Source: GCA-003244245 sp050699515 (GTDB taxonomy: Bacteria > Actinomycetota > Actinomycetes > Mycobacteriales > Pseudonocardiaceae). From it: a stretch of DNA of 64,000 bases. Shown here in pieces: positions 8,434 through 17,100 of this stretch. The stretch is taken from NCBI GenBank assembly GCA_050699515.1, contig JBOHFF010000071.1, forward strand, positions 1 to 64,000. The letters run 5' to 3'. The translations under genes and the position numbers were made by a program. The notes under the pieces are model-generated. The model did no database searches. It saw only the letters and a program-made list of their open reading frames with translations, and was not told the origin of the DNA. Within the stretch, counting starts at the first letter, position 1, and the number at the start of each line of letters is the position of its first letter.

Positions 8434-8886
8434 ATGGCTGAGGCAGCTACCAGATCGACGGCGCAGCCGTCGGCGTCCCATTCGACGGCTGCGCCGTCGG
8501 CAACCAAGCGTCCGCTGGTCGGCAAGGACGTCTCGACTCGACGCCGGCTGGCCAGAGCACGGCGGCACTTCCGGTTGCGCAAGAAGGTCAGCGGTTCTCC
8601 GCAGCGGCCACGGCTGGTGGTCAACCGCTCGTCCCGGCACATCGCCGTTCAGCTGGTGGACGACCTGGCTGGGCACACCCTCGCGGCGGCGTCGAGCATC
8701 GAGCCCGACGTTCGCGCGATGGTGGGCGACAAGAAGGCCAGGGCGGTCCGGGTCGGCGAGTTGATCGCCGCGCGGGCCAGGGCCGCGGGCGTCGAGCGGG
8801 TGGTGTTCGATCGCGGTGGCTACGCCTACCACGGTCGGATCGCGGCGCTGGCCGACGCGGCCCGTGAAGCCGGTCTGGAATTCTGA
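8434..8886 (+). CDS. rplR: 50S ribosomal protein L18 with a repeat-bearing N-terminal extension
   Basis: Encodes a 150-residue L18, which carries 5S rRNA with L5. The conserved core runs from about residue 40 (RRRLARARRHFRLRKKV) and ends YAYHGRIAALADAAREAGLEF. About 28 extra residues precede it, rich in Ser, Thr, Ala and Pro, and contain two copies of a T-A-x-P-S peptide encoded by the palindrome GACGGC-N3-GCCGTC. A GTG at 8428 overlapping the rplF stop is an alternative start. Confidence 0.95.
   Translation: MAEAATRSTAQPSASHSTAAPSATKRPLVGKDVSTRRRLARARRHFRLRKKVSGSPQRPRLVVNRSSRHIAVQLVDDLAGHTLAAASSIEPDVRAMVGDKKARAVRVGELIAARARAAGVERVVFDRGGYAYHGRIAALADAAREAGLEF
8456..8499 (+). repeat. Two palindromic GACGGC-N3-GCCGTC units in rplR
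   Basis: Perfect 7-bp inverted repeats CGACGGC/GCCGTCG occur at 8456-8472 (spacer GCA) and 8483-8499 (spacer TGC). Both are in the same reading frame and encode T-A-Q-P-S and T-A-A-P-S. The same palindrome in the same frame recurs in moaC. Confidence 0.85.
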
Positions 8887-8972
8887 CCGATGATCAGCCC
8901 GAGACGGCAATGCTCAAGACAGCAACGCCCGAGACGTAAACGGCAGTACCCGAGCAATGGAAGGAACGCCTG

Positions 8973-9590
8973 ATGCCTGGACGCATGCGGCGGGAAGGCG
9001 GAGGCGAGCGCGGCGAGCGTCGGGACCGCCGCGAGGGTGGCCGCGGTGGGGCGCCCCAGCAGGAGAAGAGCCCGCACTTGGAACGGGTCGTCGCGATCAA
9101 CCGGGTGGCCAAGGTGGTCAAGGGTGGTCGGCGGTTCAGTTTCACCGCGCTGGTCGTGGTGGGTGACGGTGACGGGATGGTCGGCGTCGGTTACGGGAAG
9201 GCCAAGGAGGTGCCGGCGGCGATCCAGAAAGGGGTGGAGGAAGCTAAGAAGAGCTTCTTCCGGGTGCCCCGGATCGGCAGCACCATCCCGCACCCGATCA
9301 CCGGCGAGGCCGCGGCCGGGGTGGTGCTGCTGCGCCCCGCCTCACCCGGTACCGGGGTCATCGCAGGAGGCCCGGTCCGGGCGGTGCTGGAGTGCGCCGG
9401 TGTGCATGACGTGCTGTCCAAGTCACTGGGCAGTGATAACGCGATCAACATCGTGCACGCCACGGTCGCGGCGCTGAAGGGGTTGCAGCGGCCCGAGGAG
9501 GTCGCCGCGCGTCGTGGCCTGCCCCTGGAGGACGTTGCCCCGGCCGGTATGTTGCGGGCCCGTACCGCCGCACAGGGGGGTGTGCGATGA
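8973..9590 (+). CDS. rpsE: 30S ribosomal protein S5
   Basis: Encodes a 205-residue S5, which acts in decoding fidelity and mRNA entry. The double-stranded RNA-binding part has ERVVAINRVAKVVKGGRRF and VGVGYGKAKEVPAAIQKG; the C-terminal part has AGGPVRAVLECAGVHDVLSKSLG, each quoted here only in part of the family pattern. The charged N-terminus is longer than in E. coli. An 86-base spacer with short imperfect CCCGAGAC repeats separates it from rplR; AAGGAA precedes the start. Confidence 0.97.
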   Translation: MPGRMRREGGGERGERRDRREGGRGGAPQQEKSPHLERVVAINRVAKVVKGGRRFSFTALVVVGDGDGMVGVGYGKAKEVPAAIQKGVEEAKKSFFRVPRIGSTIPHPITGEAAAGVVLLRPASPGTGVIAGGPVRAVLECAGVHDVLSKSLGSDNAINIVHATVAALKGLQRPEEVAARRGLPLEDVAPAGMLRARTAAQGGVR

Positions 9591-9787
9591 CCCAGCTGAG
9601 GATCACCCAGATTCGCGGGACCATCGGCAGCCTGCGCAACCAGCGTGAGACGCTGCGTTCGCTGGGCCTGCGCCGGATCCGGCATTGCGTGGTCAAAGAG
9701 GATAATGTCCAGGTCCGTGGCATGATCGCCACTGTCCGTCACCTGGTGACGGTAGAGGAGGTCCCGAGCGAGGTGAGCGCGACGTGA
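9587..9787 (+). CDS. rpmD: 50S ribosomal protein L30
   Basis: Encodes a 66-residue L30. LRITQIRGTIGSLRNQRET and LGLRRIRHCVVKEDN match the family, and the length is typical. The ATG overlaps the rpsE stop and its own stop overlaps the rplO GTG, so rpsE-rpmD-rplO form a coupled run. Confidence 0.96.
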   Translation: MTQLRITQIRGTIGSLRNQRETLRSLGLRRIRHCVVKEDNVQVRGMIATVRHLVTVEEVPSEVSAT

Positions 9788-10227
9788 CTATCAAACTCCA
9801 CCATCTGCGTCCGGCCCCTGGTGCGAAGACCGCCAAGACCCGGGTCGGTCGTGGCGAGGGGTCCAAGGGCAAGTCCGCGGGTCGTGGCACCAAGGGCACC
9901 AAAGCCCGGAAGAACGTGCCGGCGGCCTTCGAGGGTGGCCAGATGCCGATCCACATGCGGCTGCCGAAGCTCAAGGGTTTCCGTAACCGGTTCCGCACCG
10001 AGTACCAGGTGGTCAACGTCGGTGACCTGGCCCGGCTGTTCCCTGATGGCGGGGCAGTAGGACCAGACCAGCTGGTGGCCGCCGGTGCGGTGCGCAAGGG
10101 GCTGCCGGTGAAGGTGCTCGGCGACGGGGACCTCGCGAGCGTCACGCTCCAGGTCAGTGCCCAGGCTTTCTCCGGCGCCGCGCGGGACAAGATCGCCGCA
10201 GCGGGCGGCAGCAGCACCGAGCTGTAG
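9784..10227 (+). CDS. rplO: 50S ribosomal protein L15
   Basis: Encodes a 147-residue L15, a late-assembly protein with an extended glycine-rich N-terminus. LHHLRPAPGAKTAKTRVGRG, the KGKSAGRGTKGTKAR stretch and FEGGQMPIHMRLPKLKGFRN are characteristic. The start is GTG, coupled to rpmD. A 171-base gap with a small hairpin precedes secY. Confidence 0.97.
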   Translation: MTIKLHHLRPAPGAKTAKTRVGRGEGSKGKSAGRGTKGTKARKNVPAAFEGGQMPIHMRLPKLKGFRNRFRTEYQVVNVGDLARLFPDGGAVGPDQLVAAGAVRKGLPVKVLGDGDLASVTLQVSAQAFSGAARDKIAAAGGSSTEL

Positions 10228-10228
10228 G

Positions 10229-10245
10229 CGGGACCTGTTGTCCCG
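10229..10245 (+). terminator. Weak hairpin after rplO
   Basis: A 6-bp stem CGGGAC/GTCCCG with a 5-base loop begins one base after the rplO stop. It is short and has no T tract; it could be a partial terminator or attenuator between the ribosomal genes and secY. Confidence 0.3.
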
Positions 10246-10398
10246 GGTCCTGCTGTTACAGTCGGCCGGAGTGCGTAGGCGAGTCGACTGGCGTCTGCCG
10301 TCAGGCTCGTTTGCACTGCTCGGTCGCCGTCCCCGGCTGTGCGACCGCCGGTCCGCCACGATCGACGGCCTCATCACGGCCGTGCCCAGGAGGTAGGA

Positions 10399-11718
10399 GT
10401 GCTCGGCGCCTTCCGCTCGGCTCTTGCGACACCGGATCTGCGCCGCAAGATCCTCTTCACCCTGGGCATGGTGGTGGTCTACCGGATCGGCGCGACGCTG
10501 CCCTCACCGGGGGTGTCGTACGTCAATATCAACCAATGCCTGGAGCAGGTGCAGCAGGGCGACAATCAGAACATCTACTCCCTGATCAATCTGTTCAGCG
10601 GTGGGGCATTGCTGAAGTTGTCGGTGTTCGCGTTGGGGATCATGCCTTACATCACCGCGAGCATCATCGTTCAGTTGCTCACGGTGGTGATCCCTCGCTT
10701 CGAGGTGCTGAAGAAGGAGGGACAATCCGGTCAGAACAAACTCACGCAGTACACCCGGTATCTGACGATCGCCCTGGCCATCCTGCAATCCACCGGCATC
10801 ATCGCGCTGGCGGTACGCGGTCAACTGTTCTCCGGATGCCCGCTCCCACCGATCCCGGACCAGTCGGTGTTCAACCTGGTCGTCATCGTGGTGGTGATGA
10901 CCGCGGGCACCGGGGTCGTCATGTGGTTGGGCGAGCTGATCACCGAACGGGGTATCGGCAACGGTATGTCGTTGTTGATCTTCACCTCGATCGCCGCCCG
11001 CATCCCCGCCGAGGGCAAGAACATCCTGGACTCGCAAGGTCCACTGATCTTTTTCCTGGTGTGCGTGTTCGGTCTGGCGATCATCGCCAGCGTGGTGTTC
11101 GTCGAGCAGGGCCAGCGCCGGATCCCGGTGCAGTACGCCAAGCGGATGATCGGTCGCCGGATGTACGGCGGTACCTCCACCTACCTGCCGTTGAAGGTGA
11201 ACCAGGCCGGCGTCATTCCGGTCATCTTCGCGTCATCGCTGCTCTACCTGCCCGACCTCATCGCCCGGCTGACCACCTCCTCGAGCGGCCAGCCGGGGTG
11301 GTGGCAAACGTTCGTCACCCGGTACCTGGTCGATCAGGCCAGTTGGGTCCATATCTCGCTGTACTTCTTGATGATTGTCTTCTTCACCTACTTCTACGTC
11401 GCGATCACGTTCAATCCCGAAGAGCGCGCCGAGGAGATGAAGAAGTTCGGTGGGTTCATTCCGGGTATCCGCCCGGGGCGCCCCACCGCCGAGTACCTGA
11501 GTTTCGTGCTCAGCCGGATCACCCTGCCCGGCTCGCTGTACCTGGGTATCGTGGCTGTACTGCCCAACTTGTTCCTCGACCTCACCGGTGACGGACAGAA
11601 CCAGAACTTCCCCTTCGGCGGGACCGCGGTTCTAATCATGGTGGGGGTCGGGCTGGACACCGTGAAGCAGATCGAGAGCCAGCTGATGCAGCGAAACTAT
11701 GAAGGGTTCCTGCGATAG
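10399..11718 (+). CDS. secY: Preprotein translocase subunit SecY
   Basis: Encodes a 439-residue SecY, the channel of the Sec translocase with ten predicted membrane helices. GVSYVNINQCLEQ in the first periplasmic loop, the glycine-rich GTGVVMWLGELITERGIGNG segment and QGQRRIPVQYAKR in a cytoplasmic loop are typical. I chose the GTG at 10399 because AGGAGG lies five bases upstream and the mature family N-terminus LGAFRSALATPDLRRKI begins there. An ATG-type start at 10339 would add 20 unrelated residues. The adk GTG overlaps its stop. Confidence 0.97.
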   Translation: MLGAFRSALATPDLRRKILFTLGMVVVYRIGATLPSPGVSYVNINQCLEQVQQGDNQNIYSLINLFSGGALLKLSVFALGIMPYITASIIVQLLTVVIPRFEVLKKEGQSGQNKLTQYTRYLTIALAILQSTGIIALAVRGQLFSGCPLPPIPDQSVFNLVVIVVVMTAGTGVVMWLGELITERGIGNGMSLLIFTSIAARIPAEGKNILDSQGPLIFFLVCVFGLAIIASVVFVEQGQRRIPVQYAKRMIGRRMYGGTSTYLPLKVNQAGVIPVIFASSLLYLPDLIARLTTSSSGQPGWWQTFVTRYLVDQASWVHISLYFLMIVFFTYFYVAITFNPEERAEEMKKFGGFIPGIRPGRPTAEYLSFVLSRITLPGSLYLGIVAVLPNLFLDLTGDGQNQNFPFGGTAVLIMVGVGLDTVKQIESQLMQRNYEGFLR

Positions 11719-12269
11719 TGCGAATCCTCATCGTCGGCCCGCCGGGAGCGGGCAAGGGCACCCAGGCTGCGGTGTTGAGCGAGGAGCTCGGCGTGGTGCA
11801 TATCTCGACGGGGGAGGAGTTCCGGGCGCACGTCGGCGGTGAGACCGAGTTGGGCCTGCAGGTGAAGGACTACCTGGATGCCGGCGCGCTGGTGCCCGAT
11901 GAGCTCACGAACGTGATGGTGGAGCAACGGCTCACCGAGGAGGTCTGCCGCAACGGGTTCCTCCTCGACGGTTTCCCGCGTACGGTCGAGCAGGCTCAGG
12001 TGCTGGAGGATCTGCTGCGCGCGCATGACTGCGAGATCGACACCGTGTTGGCACTCGATGCGCCCGAGGACGCGGTGCTCGAGCGGTTGCTGGCGCGGGG
12101 GCGCGATGACGACACCGAGAACATCATCCTGCACCGCCAGCAGCTCTATCGCGAGCAGACCGCCCCGCTGCTGGAGTTCTACGCTGATCGGCTGGTGACC
12201 GTGCCGGCGCTCGGCTCGGTGCCGGATGTGACCGCGCGGGCGTTGGACGCGCTGCGAACTAGGGCATGA
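11718..12269 (+). CDS. adk: Adenylate kinase, short-LID form
   Basis: Encodes a 183-residue adenylate kinase (ATP + AMP = 2 ADP). The P-loop GPPGAGKGTQ lies at residues 7-16, with DGFPRT near residue 89 and a short LID around RGRDDDTEN rather than the zinc-type LID insertion. This resembles the ~181-residue mycobacterial enzyme. The GTG start overlaps the secY stop, and map follows after 10 bases. Confidence 0.96.
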   Translation: MRILIVGPPGAGKGTQAAVLSEELGVVHISTGEEFRAHVGGETELGLQVKDYLDAGALVPDELTNVMVEQRLTEEVCRNGFLLDGFPRTVEQAQVLEDLLRAHDCEIDTVLALDAPEDAVLERLLARGRDDDTENIILHRQQLYREQTAPLLEFYADRLVTVPALGSVPDVTARALDALRTRA

Positions 12270-12279
12270 CGAGGGCGCG

Positions 12280-13098
12280 ATGACCGGGGGTGGGGTGCGG
12301 GCCGTGGTGCGACGGTTGCGTGGTCGGAGCAGCATCGAGCTCAAGTCCTCTGCTGAGATCGATGCGATGCGCGCGGCCGGTGCGGTGGTGGCCCGGACCC
12401 TGCGGCTGCTAGAGGCGCACGCCAAGGCCGGGGTGAGCACCGGTGAGCTGGACGAGCTGGCTGAGCAGTCGATCCGGGACGCCGGGGCGGTGCCGTCCTT
12501 CAAGGGCTACCACGGGTTCCCGGCCTCGATCTGCAGCTCGGTGAACGAGCAGGTGGTGCATGGCATCCCGCGCCGCGAGCAGGTGCTTGCCGAGGGAGAT
12601 CTGCTGTCGGTGGACTGCGGTGCCATCCTGGATGGCTGGCACGGCGACGCCGCGGTGACCGTGCACATCGGGACGGTGACCGAGGCCGACAACCGGTTGT
12701 CGGCGGCCTGCCGGGCAGCGCTGGAGGCCGGCATCGCCGCCGCGCACCCCGGCGGCCGGTTGACCGACATCTCCCATGCGGTGGAGTCGGCAGCGCTGGC
12801 CGCCGCCGTGGAGCACGGGACGTCCTACGGGATCGTGGCCGACTACGGTGGCCACGGCATCGGGACGGCGATGCACATGGATCCGTTCTTGCCCAACGTG
12901 GGTCGCCCTGGCCGTGGTCCGCGGCTGGTGGTCGGCATGGCCCTGGCGATCGAGCCGATGCTCACCGCGGGAAGCGAGAAGACAGAGGAACTGGACGACG
13001 GTTGGACCGTCGTGACGGTGGACGGGTCCCGCGCCGCGCATTGGGAGCACTCGGTCGCCGTCACCGACGATGGCCCGCTCGTGCTCACGGTCGAGTAA
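12280..13098 (+). CDS. map: Methionine aminopeptidase, type I
   Basis: Encodes a 272-residue methionine aminopeptidase that removes initiator Met from nascent proteins. The metal ligands are recognisable: D in LSVDCGA, D in WHGDAAVT, H in GGHGIGTAMH, E in LAIEPML and E in AHWEHSVAV. The first ~17 residues are basic and not conserved, so a later start is possible. It ends the secY-adk-map group; in this window infA and rpmJ do not follow. Confidence 0.95.
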   Translation: MTGGGVRAVVRRLRGRSSIELKSSAEIDAMRAAGAVVARTLRLLEAHAKAGVSTGELDELAEQSIRDAGAVPSFKGYHGFPASICSSVNEQVVHGIPRREQVLAEGDLLSVDCGAILDGWHGDAAVTVHIGTVTEADNRLSAACRAALEAGIAAAHPGGRLTDISHAVESAALAAAVEHGTSYGIVADYGGHGIGTAMHMDPFLPNVGRPGRGPRLVVGMALAIEPMLTAGSEKTEELDDGWTVVTVDGSRAAHWEHSVAVTDDGPLVLTVE

Positions 13099-13107
13099 AC
13101 CGAGATC

Positions 13108-13992
13108 ATGGGCGCGCTCGACGGCAAGGCGGTGGTGATCACCGGTGCCGGTCGCGGCCTGGGCGAGGCCTATGCGGTGCACACCGCTGCGGCCGGCGCC
13201 GCGGTCGTGGTCAACGACGTCGATGGCGAGCAGGCCGAGGCGGTCGCTGCGCGGATCGTCGCCCACGGCGGTCGCGCGGTGGCCAGCGTGGCGTCGGTTC
13301 GCGATCCGGAGCAGGCCAGCGGGATCGTGCGGCAGTGCCTAACGGAGTTCGGCAGGCTCGACGGTCTGGTGAACAACGCCGCAGTCAGTCACCTGGCCCT
13401 GCCTTGGGCGGAGGACCCCGACGCCGCCCGCGAGCTCATCGAGGTCAACGTGCTCGGGGTGCTCTACTGCGGGATCGCGGCCATGCAGGTGATGCGCGCG
13501 CAACGCGCCGGATCGATCATCAACATCTCGTCCGGCTCGTCGTTCGGCCAGTACGCCTTGGGCACCTACGCGGCGTCCAAAGGCGCGGTCGCGTCTCTGA
13601 CCTATTCCTGGGCACTGGACCTCGCAGAGCTAGGGGTGCGGGTGAACGGCGTCTGCCCGCTGGCCTGGACCCGCCTGGTGGAGCAGCATCCAGCCGCGCA
13701 GGCGCGGGTCACCCGGCAGCGCACCCCCGACCGGGTGGCTCCGTTGATCACCTATCTGCTCTCCGATCGCGCCGAGGGGATCACCGGGCAGCTCATCCGG
13801 TTCACGGGGGACCAGCTGCACATCGTGCGCCAGCCCGCGATCAAGGAGCCGGTGCTGGCGCGGGCGTCCTGGAGCACCGAGGACATCGCCGTCGCCTTCG
13901 ACGAGGTTCTCGATCACCACCTCGAGCCCTTCGGTCTGGACAAGCGCCTCCCACCTCGGCTGCAGGCAGCCATCTCCCAGCCCACCGACTGA
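13108..13992 (+). CDS. Short-chain dehydrogenase/reductase
   Basis: Encodes a 294-residue classical SDR, an NAD(P)-dependent oxidoreductase. TGAGRGLG at residues 11-18 is the cofactor glycine motif, NNAA occurs near residue 90, and the catalytic Ser, Tyr and Lys fall in NISSGSS and TYAASKGA. The acidic VNDVD after the second strand suggests a preference for NAD. A C-terminal extension of about 50 residues goes beyond the minimal fold. It starts nine bases after map. The substrate cannot be told from sequence. Confidence 0.88.
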   Translation: MGALDGKAVVITGAGRGLGEAYAVHTAAAGAAVVVNDVDGEQAEAVAARIVAHGGRAVASVASVRDPEQASGIVRQCLTEFGRLDGLVNNAAVSHLALPWAEDPDAARELIEVNVLGVLYCGIAAMQVMRAQRAGSIINISSGSSFGQYALGTYAASKGAVASLTYSWALDLAELGVRVNGVCPLAWTRLVEQHPAAQARVTRQRTPDRVAPLITYLLSDRAEGITGQLIRFTGDQLHIVRQPAIKEPVLARASWSTEDIAVAFDEVLDHHLEPFGLDKRLPPRLQAAISQPTD

Positions 13993-14107
13993 ACCGGCCT
14001 GCCCAAACAACACACGGCTGGGTCGTAGCGCTCGACGCGGCGGATGATCTCACTGAGCAGACGGAAAGGACTGCGACGCGATCTTGACGTGGGATATCTT
14101 CATCGCA

Positions 14108-17100
14108 TCAGGTGGAGCAGGTGTTTTGGTATGGCAGCCCTGAGATATAGCGGGTCCACTCGTCACGATCGAGACCGCCTCCGGTTATGGAGCAGCCGCG
14201 CTCGGTTGCGTGGTCTCGGAGATTGTTGAGAGCGGTGAGGTCCCACAGAATGATGCCGCCATCGTCGCTTCCGGTGGCCAGCGTGGTTCCGCTAGGAGAG
14301 AACGCTACGGGGGACGCCGCGCGCATTAGGGGCTGCCCGAGGCGGCGGGGTTTGGCGGGATTGGCGAGGTCCCACAGAGTTACGGAACCATCATTACTGC
14401 TGGTGGCCAAGGTGGTCCCGGTGGGGGAGAACGCCACAGAGCCCTCCGAGCCCCCTCGGGTGGTCAATTGCCACATGCGGCGGGGCTGGACCGGGTCGGT
14501 GAGATCCCACAGAATCACCACACCATCAAAGGTGATGGTGGCCAGAGTATGCCCGTCAGGGGAGAACGCCACGGCTGATAATTGGCTGTCTTGGCCGGTC
14601 TGTAGTGTCCCGAGGCGGCGAGGCTTGGTCGGGTTGGTGAGGTCCCACAGGATCGCGGTGTAGTTCACGCTGGCCAAGATGCGCCCGTCTGCGGAGAACA
14701 CCGCGCGGAGTATGTGCTCGCCTTCCAACAGGGGTGGCCCAAGCTGATGGGGTTGGGCCGGATTGGTGAGGTCCCACAGGGTTACGCCACCATCGCCGCG
14801 GTTAGTGGCCAGAGTAAGTCCGTTAGGGGAGAACGCCACCACGGAACCCTTTTCAGTCAGGGGCGGCTCCATGCGGCGGGGTTGGGCCGGGTCGCTGAGG
14901 TTCCACAGGATCGCGCCGTCATCGTCCTCGCCGCTGCTTGTGGCCAAGGTGGGTCCAAGAGGGGAGAACGCCATCGACGACAACAGCTCGGTGCTGTGGT
15001 TGGTCAGAGGCGTCCCGAAGCGGCGGGGTTGGGTGGGGTCGGTGAGGTCCCACAGGGTCACGCCCTCACCGTCTGTGGCTATGGTGCGCCCATCGGGAGA
15101 GAACGCTACAGCGGACACATACTTCTCGGCCAAGGGGGCCCCGATGCGGTGGGGCTGGTTCGGCTCGGTGAGATCCCAGAGCACCACGGTGCCACCCGAG
15201 CTCATGGTGGCCAGGGTGGAGCCGTTGGAGGAGAACCCCACGTCCGATAGGGGGCCATCGTGGTAGTTGGTCAGGGGCGTCCCGAGGCGGCGGGGTTGGG
15301 CCGGGTCGGTGAGATCCCACAGGACCACGCTGCCGTCGAGGCTCCCGGTGGCCAGAATATGCCCGTTGGGGGAGAACGCCATCGAGTTCGCCCTCCTGTT
15401 CTCGGCGGTCAGGGGTTCTCCGAGGCGGCGAGGTCGAGCCGGGTCGGTGAGATCCCACAGCATCACGACGCCATCGAGGTTGCCGGAGGCCAGAACCTGC
15501 CCGTTGGGGGAGAACGCCACCACCGAGTTCGGCCACGTATACCCGCCGATGTCGTTGGTCAGGGGTTGTCCGAGGCGGCGGGGTCGAGCCGGGTCGGTGA
15601 GATCCCACAGGATCACGGTGGAGCCTCCATCGCCGATGGCCAGCGTGGCCCGATGAGGGGAGAACACCAGAGTGCTCACGGAGGTATACGAGTCGGAGTC
15701 GATCAAAGGTGATCCCAGGCGGCGAGGTTGGCTCGGATCGGTGAGGTCCCACAGCACGACGCTGCCATCATCGCCACCAGTAGCCAGGGTGGGCCCGTGG
15801 GGGGAGAAGGCCACTGCGGTCACCGGACCGTTGTGGCCGGTTAGGGGTGGTCCGAGGCGGCGGGGTTGGCTCGGGTTGATGAGATCCCACAGCACCACGC
15901 TGCCATCGTGGCTGCCGATGGCCAGGGTGGGTCCATCATGAGGAGAGAACCCTACCGAAGTTACCGCGCTGTTGTGGCCGGTCAAAGGTGGTCCGAGGCG
16001 ACGGAATTGGGTCGGGTTGGTGAGGTCCCACAGCACGACGCTGCCATTACCGCTACCAGTAGCCAGGGTAGGCCCGTGGGGGGAGAACGCTACCGCGGTC
16101 ACCGGACCGTTGTGGCCGGTCAGGGTGCTGGCGTAGTGGGTAGTGGTGAGGGTGTTGACCAGGCTGGCCTGGGTGTCCCCGTCGGGGTGAATGCGCTGGG
16201 CGGCGATACCGAGGCGTAGCGCGGTGCGCGGATCGGTGTCCCGCGTTGCGTCGGCTTGGGTGACGAGCAGGCGGGCGGTCGCGATTCGTTGCTGTTTCTG
16301 CGCGGCGCGTTGCTGGAGGATCGCTATGCCCGCCGCAGTCAGGGCGAGCACGAGCAGCACCGACAGGATGATAATGAGGCGCCCACGGCGGAAGCGGTCG
16401 CGGCGGATGCTGGCGTACAAAAAGTCGCGGGCCTCCTCGTGGAGGTCAGCAACTCGATGGGTGATCAGTACTCGGTGTCGTCGCGGCGACCAGCGTGACA
16501 GGCCTTGCCGCTGGCCTGACGTTGCTGCGTTGGAGCGGCGGTGGGTCTGGATGCGTGCTCCGGTGTCGGCGACAGTGGCGGCGAGTTGTCCGCCCGTCCA
16601 CAATCGGGCGGATGGACGGCCTTCCTCATTCCAGGTCGCAGCGGCCTGCTCGACCGCATGGCGGGCTCGCAGCGCAGCTGCGGCGGCCGTGATTGCCTGG
16701 GCCAGCGGTGCCCAGGCGGTCAGGAACGCCTCGTGGGCAACCGCGATGACCCCACTGCCGTTGTCCGTGTCGGTGGTTAACAGCCGATGCGCGACGAAGG
16801 CATTCACCTCATCAGCCATCGGATGCGGTAACTCCTCGCGGAGAACCCGCCGCCGGGTGCGGCGGCCTTCCTCATCGACGGTGACCAGCCCCAGCAGTCC
16901 GGAGATCGCCTCCTCACGGCTCCGACCGCTGGCGTTGACCGCCTCGACGAGGGCCTGCTCAGCCTGGTGGGTCAGGGCACCCCGTACCCCACCGAGCTGG
17001 TCATAACGTTGGCTGGACAGTCGGCCGCCCCGGCCGATGCCCTCGGCGAGCTGGGCGAGGGTGAACGCCAGTAGCGGCAGCGCGTCCCCGCTGCCGGTGT

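Noticed and set aside
15260..15712. Glycine-rich plus-strand frames with regular repeats across 14.2-16.1 kb.
   Set aside because: They are complements of the WD40-coding repeats and carry no start signal or family match.
14220..16128. Regularly spaced repeats that might look like a CRISPR array.
   Set aside because: Units are 130-150 bases, imperfect and in frame with WD40 blades; there are no short identical repeats with unique spacers and no cas genes.
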